Positions 53,501 through 64,000 of a stretch of DNA of 64,000 nucleotides are shown piece by piece (positions within the stretch are counted from its first letter, which is position 1; every line of letters starts with the position of its first letter). The stretch spans positions 18,422,501 through 18,486,500 of the forward strand of contig OZ059899.1 of the NCBI GenBank assembly GCA_964057225.1, written 5' to 3'. The position numbers were made by a program, and so were the translations under genes. The notes under the pieces were generated by a model. The model was not told the DNA's origin, made no database searches, and was given only the letters and a program-made list of their open reading frames with translations. The stretch is from Auanema rhodensis (taxonomy: Eukaryota > Nematoda > Chromadorea > Rhabditida > Rhabditidae).

Positions 53501-54753
53501 ATGCATTAGTGTATGTTGAGTTTCCATGTACACTCAACATTGCTTCCAAAAACATTTTGACAAAAATTTTTTCGAAAAATTTCAAGATAATTTAGCAAAA
53601 AGTAGATGTTTTTAGATTCTTTTTTTCAAGGCAAAGACGATGAACAATGTTATTCAACGAAAAAATTAATTCTTCAGGGTGAAAATCGAGGATATAAGTG
53701 TGAACTTATATCAGTTGATATCTTGGTGCATTTTTAAGCTAGCGCAAATCTGATAATACAGATCGACGCAGCTTAAAAATCCGCATCGAATGCACTATAC
53801 TACATTGAGAAACGCTTAATACAAAATTTAGTTATGATCGTTTGAAAAATGATGCATTAGTGTATGTTGAGTTTCCATGTACACTGAACATTGCTTCCAA
53901 AAACATTTTGACAAAAATTTTTTCAAAAAATTTCAAAATAATTTAGCAAAAAGTAGATGTTTTTAGATTCTTTTTTTCAAGGCAAAGACGATGAACAATG
54001 TTATTCAACGAAAAAATTAATTCTTCAGGGTGAAAATCGAGGATATAAGTGTGAACTTATATCAGTTGATATCTCGGTGCATTTTTAAGCTAGCGCAAAT
54101 CTAATAATACAGATCGACGCAGCTTAAAAATCCGCATCGAATGCACTATACTACATTGAGAAACGCTTAATACAAAAATTAGTTATGATCGTTTGAAAAA
54201 TGATGCATTAGTGTATGTTGAGTTTCCATGTACACTCAACATTGCTTCCAAAAACATTTTGACAAAAATTTTTTCGAAAAATTTCAAGATAATTTAGCAA
54301 AAAGTAGATGTTTTTAGATTCTTTTTTTCAAGGCAAAGACGATGAACAATGTTATTCAACGAAAAAATTAATTCTTCAGGGTGAAAATCGAGGATATAAG
54401 TGTGAACTTATATCAGTTGATATCTCGGTGCATTTTTAAGCTAGCGCAAATCTAATAATACAGATCGACGCAGCTTAAAAATCCGCATCGAATGCACTAT
54501 ACTACATTGAGAAACGCTTAATACAAAAATTAGTTATGATCGTTTGAAAAATGATGCCTTAGTGTATGTTGAGTTTCCATGTACACTCAACATTGCTTCC
54601 AAAAACATTTTGACAAAAATTTTTTCGAAAAATTTCAAAATAATTTAGCAAAAAGTAGATGTTTTTAGATTCCTTTTTTCAAGGCAAAGACGATGGACAA
54701 TGTTATTCAACGAAAAAATTAATTCTTCAGGGTGAAAATCGAGGATATAAGTG
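50542..54753 (+). repeat. Dimer then 4-monomer unit (1404 bp), monomers 145-156
   Basis: Monomers 145-148 alternate AAGATAATTTAGC with GATTCTTTTTTTC and ACGATGAACAATG, and GATGCCTTAG with CAAAATAATTTAGC. From 51946 a 4-monomer unit is present twice (51946-53349 and 53350-54753): AAGATA type; TATCTTGGTGC plus CACTGAACAT; AAGATA type; GATGCCTTAG type. The marker TCTTGG at 52317 and 53721 is exactly 1404 bp apart. Confidence 0.88.
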
Positions 54754-57561
54754 TGAACTTATATCAGTTGATATCTCGGTGCATTTTCAAGCTAGCGCAA
54801 ATCTGATAACACAGATCGACGCAGCTTAAAAATCCGCATCGAATGCACTATACTACATTGAGAAACGCTTAATACAAAAATTAGTTATGATCGTTTGAAA
54901 AATGATGCATTAGTGTATGTTGAGTTTCCATGTACACTCAACATTGCTTCCAAAAACATTTTGACAAAAATTTTTTCAAAAAATTTCAAGATAATTTAGC
55001 AAAAAGTAGATGTTTTTAGATTCTTTTTTTCAAGGCAAAGACGATGAACAATGTTATTCAACGAAAAAATTAATTCTTCAGGGTGAAAATCGAGGATATA
55101 AGTGTGAACTTATATCAGTTGATATCTCGGTGCATTTTTAAGCTAGCGCAAATCTAATAATACAGATCGACGCAGCTTAAAAATCCGCATCGAATGCACT
55201 ATACTACATTGAGAAACGCTTAATACAAAAATTAGTTATGATCGTTTGAAAAATGATGCCTTAGTGTATGTTGAGTTTCCATGTACACTCAACATTGCTT
55301 CCAAAAACATTTTGACAAAAATTTTTTCGAAAAATTTCAAAATAATTTAGCAAAAAGTAGATGTTTTTAGATTCCTTTTTTCAAGGCAAAGACGATGGAC
55401 AATGTTATTCAACGAAAAAATTAATTCTTCAGGGTGAAAATCGAGGATATAAGTGTGAACTTATATCAGTTGATATCTCGGTGCATTTTTAAGCTAGCGC
55501 AAATCTGATAACACAGATCGACGCAGCTTAAAAATCCGCATCGAATGCACTATACTACATTGAGAAACGCTTAATACAAAAATTAGTTATGATCGTTTGA
55601 AAAATGATGCATTAGTGTATGTTGAGTTTCCATGTACACTCAACATTGCTTCCAAAAACATTTTGACAAAAATTTTTTCGAAAAATTTCAAGATAATTTA
55701 GCAGAAAGTAGATGTTTTTAGATTCTTTTTTTCAAGGCAAAGACGATGAACAATGTTATTCAACGAAAAAATTAATTCTTCAGGGTGAAAATCGAGGATA
55801 TAAGTGTGAACTTATATCAGTTGATATCTTGGTGCATTTTTAAGCTAGCGCAAATCTGATAATACAGATCGACGCAGCTTAAAAATCCGCATCGAATGCA
55901 CTATACTACATTGAGAAACGCTTAATACAAAAATTAGTTATGATCGTTTGAAAAATGATGCCTTAGTGTATGTTGAGTTTCCATGTACACTCAACATTGC
56001 TTCCAAAAACATTTTGACAAAAATTTTTTCGAAAAATTTCAAAATAATTTAGCAAAAAGTAGATGTTTTTAGATTCCTTTTTTCAAGGCAAAGACGATGG
56101 ACAATGTTATTCAACGAAAAAATTAATTCTTCAGGGTGAAAATCGAGGATATAAGTGTGAACTTATATCAGTTGATATCTCGGTGCATTTTCAAGCTAGC
56201 GCAAATCTGATAACACAGATCGACGCAGCTTAAAAATCCGCATCGAATGCACTATACTACATTGAGAAACGCTTAATACAAAAATTAGTTATGATCGTTT
56301 GAAAAATGATGCATTAGTGTATGTTGAGTTTCCATGTACACTCAACATTGCTTCCAAAAACATTTTGACAAAAATTTTTTCAAAAAATTTCAAGATAATT
56401 TAGCAAAAAGTAGATGTTTTTAGATTCTTTTTTTCAAGGCAAAGACGATGAACAATGTTATTCAACGAAAAAATTAATTCTTCAGGGTGAAAATCGAGGA
56501 TATAAGTGTGAACTTATATCAGTTGATATCTCGGTGCATTTTTAAGCTAGCGCAAATCTAATAATACAGATCGACGCAGCTTAAAAATCCGCATCGAATG
56601 CACTATACTACATTGAGAAACGCTTAATACAAAAATTAGTTATGATCGTTTGAAAAATGATGCCTTAGTGTATGTTGAGTTTCCATGTACACTCAACATT
56701 GCTTCCAAAAACATTTTGACAAAAATTTTTTCGAAAAATTTCAAAATAATTTAGCAAAAAGTAGATGTTTTTAGATTCCTTTTTTCAAGGCAAAGACGAT
56801 GGACAATGTTATTCAACGAAAAAATTAATTCTTCAGGGTGAAAATCGAGGATATAAGTGTGAACTTATATCAGTTGATATCTCGGTGCATTTTTAAGCTA
56901 GCGCAAATCTGATAACACAGATCGACGCAGCTTAAAAATCCGCATCGAATGCACTATACTACATTGAGAAACGCTTAATACAAAAATTAGTTATGATCGT
57001 TTGAAAAATGATGCATTAGTGTATGTTGAGTTTCCATGTACACTCAACATTGCTTCCAAAAACATTTTGACAAAAATTTTTTCGAAAAATTTCAAGATAA
57101 TTTAGCAGAAAGTAGATGTTTTTAGATTCTTTTTTTCAAGGCAAAGACGATGAACAATGTTATTCAACGAAAAAATTAATTCTTCAGGGTGAAAATCGAG
57201 GATATAAGTGTGAACTTATATCAGTTGATATCTTGGTGCATTTTTAAGCTAGCGCAAATCTGATAATACAGATCGACGCAGCTTAAAAATCCGCATCGAA
57301 TGCACTATACTACATTGAGAAACGCTTAATACAAAATTTAGTTATGATCGTTTGAAAAATGATGCATTAGTGTATGTTGAGTTTCCATGTACACTGAACA
57401 TTGCTTCCAAAAACATTTTGACAAAAATTTTTTCAAAAAATTTCAAAATAATTTAGCAAAAAGTAGATGTTTTTAGATTCTTTTTTTCAAGGCAAAGACG
57501 ATGAACAATGTTATTCAACGAAAAAATTAATTCTTCAGGGTGAAAATCGAGGATATAAGTG
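54754..57561 (+). repeat. Higher-order repeat: second 4-monomer unit (1404 bp), two copies
   Basis: Monomers 157-160 recur as 161-164: GCATTTTCAAGC with TTCAAAAAATTTCAAGATA; GATGCCTTAG; AAGATAATTTAGCAGAAAG; TATCTTGGTGC. GCATTTTCAAG at 54781 and 56185 is 1404 bp apart. The fourth members share their 5' part but differ in the 3' part: GATGCCTTAG and GACAATG in the first copy, CACTGAACAT and ACGATGAAC in the second. Confidence 0.88.
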
Positions 57562-58263
57562 TGAACTTATATCAGTTGATATCTCGGTGCATTTTTAAGC
57601 TAGCGCAAATCTAATAATACAGATCGACGCAGCTTAAAAATCCGCATCGAATGCACTATACTACATTGAGAAACGCTTAATACAAAAATTAGTTATGATC
57701 GTTTGAAAAATGATGCCTTAGTGTATGTTGAGTTTCCATGTACACTCAACATTGCTTCCAAAAACATTTTGACAAAAATTTTTTCGAAAAATTTCAAAAT
57801 AATTTAGCAAAAAGTAGATGTTTTTAGATTCCTTTTTTCAAGGCAAAGACGATGGACAATGTTATTCAACGAAAAAATTAATTCTTCAGGGTGAAAATCG
57901 AGGATATAAGTGTGAACTTATATCAGTTGATATCTCGGTGCATTTTTAAGCTAGCGCAAATCTAATAATACAGATCGACGCAGCTTAAAAATCCGCATCG
58001 AATGCACTATACTACATTGAGAAACGCTTAATACAAAAATTAGTTATGATCGTTTGAAAAATGATGCCTTAGTGTATGTTGAGTTTCCATGTACACTCAA
58101 CATTGCTTCCAAAAACATTTTGACAAAAATTTTTTCGAAAAATTTCAAAATAATTTAGCAAAAAGTAGATGTTTTTAGATTCCTTTTTTCAAGGCAAAGA
58201 CGATGGACAATGTTATTCAACGAAAAAATTAATTCTTCAGGGTGAAAATCGAGGATATAAGTG
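57562..58263 (+). repeat. Two adjacent GATGCCTTAG monomers (165-166)
   Basis: Both carry CTAATAATACAG, GATGCCTTAG, TTCGAAAAATTTCAAAATAATTTAGC (described by positions 240-265 of the monomer) and GACAATG, and look identical. They link two different 4-monomer regions. Confidence 0.8.
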
Positions 58264-61071
58264 TGAACTTATATCAGTTGATATCTCGGTGCATTTTTAA
58301 GCTAGCGCAAATCTGATAACACAGATCGACGCAGCTTAAAAATCCGCATCGAATGCACTATACTACATTGAGAAACGCTTAATACAAAAATTAGTTATGA
58401 TCGTTTGAAAAATGATGCCTTAGTGTATGTTGAGTTTCCATGTACACTCAACATTGCTTCCAAAAACATTTTGACAAAAATTTTTTCGAAAAATTTCAAA
58501 ATAATTTAGCGAAAAGTAGATGTTTTTAGATTCCTTTTTTCAAGGCAAAGACGATGGACAATGTTATTCAACGAAAAAATTAATTCTTCAGGGTGAAAAT
58601 CGAGGATATAAGTGTGAACTTATATCAGTTGATATCTCGGTGCATTTTTAAGCTAGCGCAAATCTGATAACACAGATCGACGCAGCTTAAAAATCCGCAT
58701 CGAATGCACTATACTACATATAGAAACGCTTAATACAAAAATTAGTTATGATCGTTTGAAAAATGATGCATTAGTGTATGTTGAGTTTCCATGTACACTC
58801 AACATTGCTTCCAAAAACATTTTGACAAAAATTTTTTCGAAAAATTTCAAGATAATTTAGCAAAAAGTAGATGTTTTTAGATTCTTTTTTTCAAGGCAAA
58901 GACGATGAACAATGTTATTCAACGAAAAAATTAATTTTTCAGGGTGAAAATCGAGGATATAAGTGTGAACTTATATCAGTTGATATCTTGGTGCATTTTT
59001 AAGCTAGCGCAAATCTGATAATACAGATCGACGCAGCTTAAAAATCCGCATCGAATGCACTATACTACATTGAGAAAGGCTTAATACAAAATTTAGTTAT
59101 GATCGTTTGAAAAATGATGCCTTAGTGTATGTTGAGTTTCCATGTACACTCAACATTGCTTCCAAAAACATTTTGACAAAAATTTTTTCGAAAAATTTCA
59201 AAATAATTTAGCAAAAAGTAGATGTTTTTAGATTCCTTTTTTCAAGGCAAAGACGATGGACAATGTTATTCAACGAAAAAATTAATTCTTCAGGGTGAAA
59301 ATCGAGGATATAAGTGTGAACTTATATCAGTTGATATCTCGGTGCATTTTTAAGCTAGCGCAAATCTAATAATACAGATCGACGCAGCTTAAAAATCCGC
59401 ATCGAATGCACTATACTACATTGAGAAACGCTTAATACAAAAATTAGTTATGATCGTTTGAAAAATGATGCCTTAGTGTATGTTGAGTTTCCATGTACAC
59501 TCAACATTGCTTCCAAAAACATTTTGACAAAAATTTTTTCGAAAAATTTCAAAATAATTTAGCAAAAAGTAGATGTTTTTAGATTCCTTTTTTCAAGGCA
59601 AAGACGATGGACAATGTTATTCAACGAAAAAATTAATTCTTCAGGGTGAAAATCGAGGATAAAAGTGTGAACTTATATCAGTTGATATCTCGGTGCATTT
59701 TTAAGCTAGCGCAAATCTGATAACACAGATCGACGCAGCTTAAAAATCCGCATCGAATGCACTATACTACATTGAGAAACGCTTAATACAAAAATTAGTT
59801 ATGATCGTTTGAAAAATGATGCCTTAGTGTATGTTGAGTTTCCATGTACACTCAACATTGCTTCCAAAAACATTTTGACAAAAATTTTTTCGAAAAATTT
59901 CAAAATAATTTAGCGAAAAGTAGATGTTTTTAGATTCCTTTTTTCAAGGCAAAGACGATGGACAATGTTATTCAACGAAAAAATTAATTCTTCAGGGTGA
60001 AAATCGAGGATATAAGTGTGAACTTATATCAGTTGATATCTCGGTGCATTTTTAAGCTAGCGCAAATCTGATAACACAGATCGACGCAGCTTAAAAATCC
60101 GCATCGAATGCACTATACTACATATAGAAACGCTTAATACAAAAATTAGTTATGATCGTTTGAAAAATGATGCATTAGTGTATGTTGAGTTTCCATGTAC
60201 ACTCAACATTGCTTCCAAAAACATTTTGACAAAAATTTTTTCGAAAAATTTCAAGATAATTTAGCAAAAAGTAGATGTTTTTAGATTCTTTTTTTCAAGG
60301 CAAAGACGATGAACAATGTTATTCAACGAAAAAATTAATTTTTCAGGGTGAAAATCGAGGATATAAGTGTGAACTTATATCAGTTGATATCTTGGTGCAT
60401 TTTTAAGCTAGCGCAAATCTGATAATACAGATCGACGCAGCTTAAAAATCCGCATCGAATGCACTATACTACATTGAGAAAGGCTTAATACAAAATTTAG
60501 TTATGATCGTTTGAAAAATGATGCATTAGTGTATGTTGAGTTTCCATGTACACTGAACATTGCTTCCAAAAACATTTTGACAAAAATTTTTTCAAAAAAT
60601 TTCAAAATAATTTAGCAAAAAGTAGATGTTTTTAGATTTCTTTTTTCAAGGCAAAGACGATGGACTTTGTTATTCAACGAAAAAATTAATTCTTCAGGGT
60701 GAAAATCGAGGATATAAGTGTGAACTTATATCAGTTGATATCTCGGTGCATTTTTAAGCTAGCGCAAATCTAATAATACAGATCGACGCAGCTTAAAAAT
60801 CCGCATCGAATGCACTATACTACATTGAGAAACGCTTAATACAAAAATTAGTTATGATCGTTTGAAAAATGATGCCTTAGTGTATGTTGAGTTTCCATGT
60901 ACACTCAACATTGCTTCCAAAAACATTTTGACAAAAATTTTTTCGAAAAATTTCAAAATAATTTAGCAAAAAGTAGATGTTTTTAGATTCCTTTTTTCAA
61001 GGCAAAGACGATGGACAATGTTATTCAACGAAAAAATTAATTCTTCAGGGTGAAAATCGAGGATATAAGTG
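58264..61071 (+). repeat. Higher-order repeat: third 4-monomer unit (1404 bp), two copies
   Basis: Monomers 167-170 recur as 171-174: TTTAGCGAAAAG with GATGCCTTAG; CTACATATAGAAACG with AAGATA and TAATTTTTCAG; TATCTTGG with GAGAAAGGC and AAAATTTAG; CTAATAATACAG with GATGCCTTAG. CATATAG at 58717 and 60121 is exactly 1404 bp apart. The third members diverge in their 3' half only (58966-59316 against 60370-60720). Confidence 0.9.
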
Positions 61072-63177
61072 TGAACTTATATCAGTTGATATCTCGGTGC
61101 ATTTTTAAGCTAGCGCAAATCTGATAACACAGATCGACGCAGCTTAAAAATCCGCATCGAATGCACTATACTACAATGAGAAACGCTTAATACAAAAATT
61201 AGTTATGATCGTTTGAAAAATGATGCCTTAGTGTATGTTGAGTTTCCATGTACACTCAACATTGCTTCCAAAAACATTTTGACAAAAATCTTTTCGAAAA
61301 ATTTCAAAATAATTTAGCGAAAAGTAGATGTTTTTAGATTCCTTTTTTCAAGGCAAAGACGATGGACAATGTTATTCAACGAAAAAATTAATTCTTCAGG
61401 GTGAAAATCGAGGATATAAGTGTGAACTTATATCAGTTGATATCTCGGTACATTTTTAAGCTAGCGCAAATCTGATAACACAGATCGACGCAGCTTAAAA
61501 ATCCGCATCGAATGCACTATACTACATTGAGAAACGCTTAATACAAAATTTAGTTATGATCGTTTGAAAAATGATGCATTAGTGTATGTTGAGTTTCCAT
61601 GTACACTGAACATTGCTTCCAAAAACATTTTGACAAAAATTTCTTCAAAAAATTTCAAAATAATTTAGCAAAAAGTAGATGTTTTTAGATTCCTTTTTTC
61701 AAGGCAAAGACGATGGACTTTGTTATTCAACGAAAAAATTAATTCTTCAGGGTGAAAATCGAGGATATAAGTGTGAACTTATATCAGTTGATATCTCGGT
61801 GCATTTTTAAGCTAGCGCAAATCTAATAATACAGATCGACGCAGCTTAAAAATCCGCATCGAATGCACTATACTACATTGAGAAACGCTTAATACAAAAT
61901 TTAGTTATGATCGTTTGAAAAATGATGCATTAGTGTATGTTGAGTTTCCATGTACACTGAACATTGCTTCCAAAAACATTTTGACAAAAATTTTTTCAAA
62001 AAATTTCAAAATAATTTAGCAAAAAGTAAATGTTTTTAGATTTCTTTTTTCAAGGCAAAGACGATGGACAATGTTATTCAACGAAAAAATTAATTCTTCA
62101 GGGTGAAAATCGAGGATATAAGTGTGAACTTATATCAGTTGATATCTCGGTGCATTTTCAAGCTAGCGCAAATCTGATAACACAGATCGACGCAGCTTAA
62201 AAATCCGCATCGAATGCACTATACTACATTGAGAAACGCTTAATACAAAAATTAGTTATGATCGTTTGAAAAATGATGCCTTAGTGTATGTTGAGTTTCC
62301 ATGTACACTCAACATTGCTTCCAAAAACATTTTGACAAAAATCTTTTCGAAAAATTTCAAAATAATTTAGCGAAAAGTAGATGTTTTTAGATTCCTTTTT
62401 TCAAGGCAAAGACGATGGACAATGTTATTCAACGAAAAAATTAATTCTTCAGGGTGAAAATCGAGGATATAAGTGTGAACTTATATCAGTTGATATCTCG
62501 GTACATTTTTAAGCTAGCGCAAATCTGATAACACAGATCGACGCAGCTTAAAAATTCGCATCGAATGCACTATACTACATTGAGAAACGCTTAATACAAA
62601 ATTTAGTTATGATCGTTTGAAAAATGATGCATTAGTGTATGTTGAGTTTCCATGTACACTGAACATTGCTTCCAAAAACATTTTGACAAAAATTTCTTCA
62701 AAAAATTTCAAGATAATTTAGCAAAAAGTAGATGTTTTTAGATTCCTTTTTTCAAGGCAAAGACGATGGACTTTGTTATTCAACGAAAAAATTAATTCTT
62801 CAGGGTGAAAATCGAGGATATAAGTGTGAACTTATATCAGTTGATATCTCGGTGCATTTTTAAGCTAGCGCAAATCTAATAATACAGATCGACGCAGCTT
62901 AAAAATCCGCATCGAATGCACTATACTACATTGAGAAACGCTTAATACAAAATTTAGTTATGATCGTTTGAAAAATGATGCATTAGTGTATGTTGAGTTT
63001 CCATGTACACTGAACATTGCTTCCAAAAACATTTTGACAAAAATTTTTTCAAAAAATTTCAAAATAATTTAGCAAAAAGTAAATGTTTTTAGATTTCTTT
63101 TTTCAAGGCAAAGACGATGGACAATGTTATTCAACGAAAAAATTAATTCTTCAGGGTGAAAATCGAGGATATAAGTG
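61072..63177 (+). repeat. Higher-order repeat: 3-monomer unit (1053 bp), two copies
   Basis: Monomers 175-177 recur as 178-180: AAAATCTTTTCG with TTTAGCGAAAAG; CTCGGTACATTTTT with CACTGAACAT and AATTTCTTCAAAA; GTAAATG with GATTTCTTTTTTC. Rare bases recur exactly 1053 bp apart: 61290/62343, 61450/62503 and 61641/62694. The first members differ at their 5' end (CTACAATGAG in monomer 175; GCATTTTCAAG in 178). Confidence 0.9.
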
Positions 63178-64000
63178 TGAACTTATATCAGTTGATATCT
63201 CGGTGCATTTTCAAGCTAGCGCAAATCTGATAACACAGATCGACGCAGCTTAAAAATCCGCATCGAATGCACTATACTACATTGAGAAACGCTTAATACA
63301 AAATTTAGTTATGATCGTTTGAAAAATGATGCATTAGTGTATGTTGAGTTTCCATGTACACTGAACATTGCTTCCAAAAACATTTTGACAAAAATTTTTT
63401 CAAAAAATTTCAAAATAATTTAGCAAAAAGTAGATGTTTTTAGATTCCTTTTTTCAAGGCAAAGACGATGGACTTTGTTATTCAACGAAAAAATTAATTC
63501 TTCAGGGTGAAAATCGAGGATATAAGTGTGAACTTATATCAGTTGATATCTCGGTGCATTTTTAAGCTAGCGCAAATCTAATAATACAGATCGACGCAGC
63601 TTAAAAATCCGCATCGAATGCACTATACTACATTGAGAAACGCTCGATACAAAAATTAGTTATGATCGTTTGAAAAATGATGCCTTAGTGTATGTTGAGT
63701 TTCCATGTACACTGAACATTGCTTCCAAAAACATTTTGACAAAAATTTCTTCAAAAAATTTCAAAATAATTTAGCAAAAAGTAGATGTTTTTAGATTCCT
63801 TTTTCCAAGGCAAAGACGATGGACTTTGTTATTCAACGAAAAAATTAATTCTTCAGGGTGAAAATCGAGGATATAAGTGTGAACTTATATCAGTTGATAT
63901 CTCGGTGCATTTTTAAGCTAGCGCAAATCTAATAATACAGATCGACGCAGCTTAAAAATCCGCATCGAATGCACTATACTACATTGAGAAACGCTTAATA
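63178..64000 (+). repeat. Monomers 181, 182 and partial 183 at the window edge
   Basis: Monomer 181 has GCATTTTCAAG, as monomer 178 does, but then AAAATTTAG and CACTGAACAT. Monomer 182 combines GCTCGATAC and GATGCCTTAG with CACTGAACAT and AATTTCTTCAAAA, a mix not seen in other monomers. The window ends at position 121 of monomer 183, so the array continues to the right. Confidence 0.85.

Larger units (their letters stand above)
1..64000 (+). repeat. 351-bp tandem satellite array, 182 full monomers plus a partial one
   Basis: The same 351-bp unit recurs throughout. With TGAACTTAT as phase marker, monomer starts fall at 1, 352, 703 and so on. Three 1-bp deletions shift the phase; from 14740 onward all 140 starts up to 63880 are exactly 351 bp apart. 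All units are head to tail. G+C is about 31%. Nothing other than satellite was seen, so every stretch without a gene is monomer sequence. A 351-bp length is about two nucleosome repeats, common for centromeric or pericentromeric satellites of insects and plants (family knowledge); I found no clear internal two-fold repeat. Each first-class monomer has a 63-codon frame starting with TTG at monomer position 142, but most second-class monomers stop it at codon 35, so I do not annotate it as a gene. The family is not recognised. Confidence 0.99.

Noticed and set aside
1-64000. CRISPR array
   Set aside because: The repeat unit is 351 bp with no unique spacers, no short direct repeats and no cas genes.
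1-64000. Tandem 5S rRNA or other RNA gene cluster
   Set aside because: The unit length would suit a 5S cluster, but no 5S-like 120-bp sequence or conserved internal control region is visible; only a B-box-like 9-mer is present.
1-64000. Bacterial or viral origin
   Set aside because: A pure 64-kb array of a few-hundred-base monomer with nested higher-order structure is typical of eukaryotic heterochromatin and would be exceptional in a bacterium or virus.

Overview
The window is, from first to last base, one head-to-tail satellite DNA array. The monomer is 351 bp and about 31% G+C (counted in the first monomer). Starting each monomer at the recurring TGAACTTAT, there are 182 complete monomers and a 121-bp partial 183rd. 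All lie on the same strand, and the array runs off both window ends. I see no unique sequence, transposon, rRNA or tRNA gene, CRISPR array, telomere repeat or convincing protein gene. A 64-kb pure array of this kind indicates heterochromatin (centromeric, pericentromeric or subtelomeric) of a eukaryote. CpG is not depleted (12 in the first monomer against about 8.6 expected), which fits an insect or other weakly methylating invertebrate better than a vertebrate or plant, but plants are not excluded. I do not recognise the family.

Monomers differ by substitutions at a limited set of positions. Only three net indels were detected, all 1-bp deletions in the first 15 kb (near 3080, 7925 and 14635). 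Linked variants define recurring monomer types, which are arranged in many short-lived higher-order repeats (HORs). From left to right: mixed types with a dimeric alternation (1-3860); a 5-monomer unit twice (3861-7370); a transitional trimer (7371-8422); a 6-monomer unit twice (8423-12634); trimers and alternations (12635-16494); a 9-monomer unit twice, near-identical (16495-22812); a linker (22813-24567); a 7-monomer unit (24568-29130); first appearance of a second monomer class (29131-30183); a 702-bp dimer array (30184-35097); a roughly 6-monomer pattern (35098-38958); then mainly the second class (38959-64000), interrupted by an 8-monomer island of the first class (41416-44223). The second class ends in successive 4-monomer and 3-monomer HORs.

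The first class carries CTGCAG near the monomer end and usually an open 63-codon frame beginning with TTG. The second class has CTTCAG there and an in-frame TAG. The loss of the frame in over a third of the array argues that it is not a gene. Each monomer also has an imperfect 49-nt hairpin, a second 9-bp inverted repeat and an A/T near-palindrome. A perfect match to the degenerate RNA polymerase III B-box consensus lies on the hairpin's descending arm, within a stretch that appears invariant across the array. The most interesting points are the HOR turnover, the displaced island, apparent conversion tracts inside HOR copies, and the strong conservation of the hairpin/B-box-like segment.
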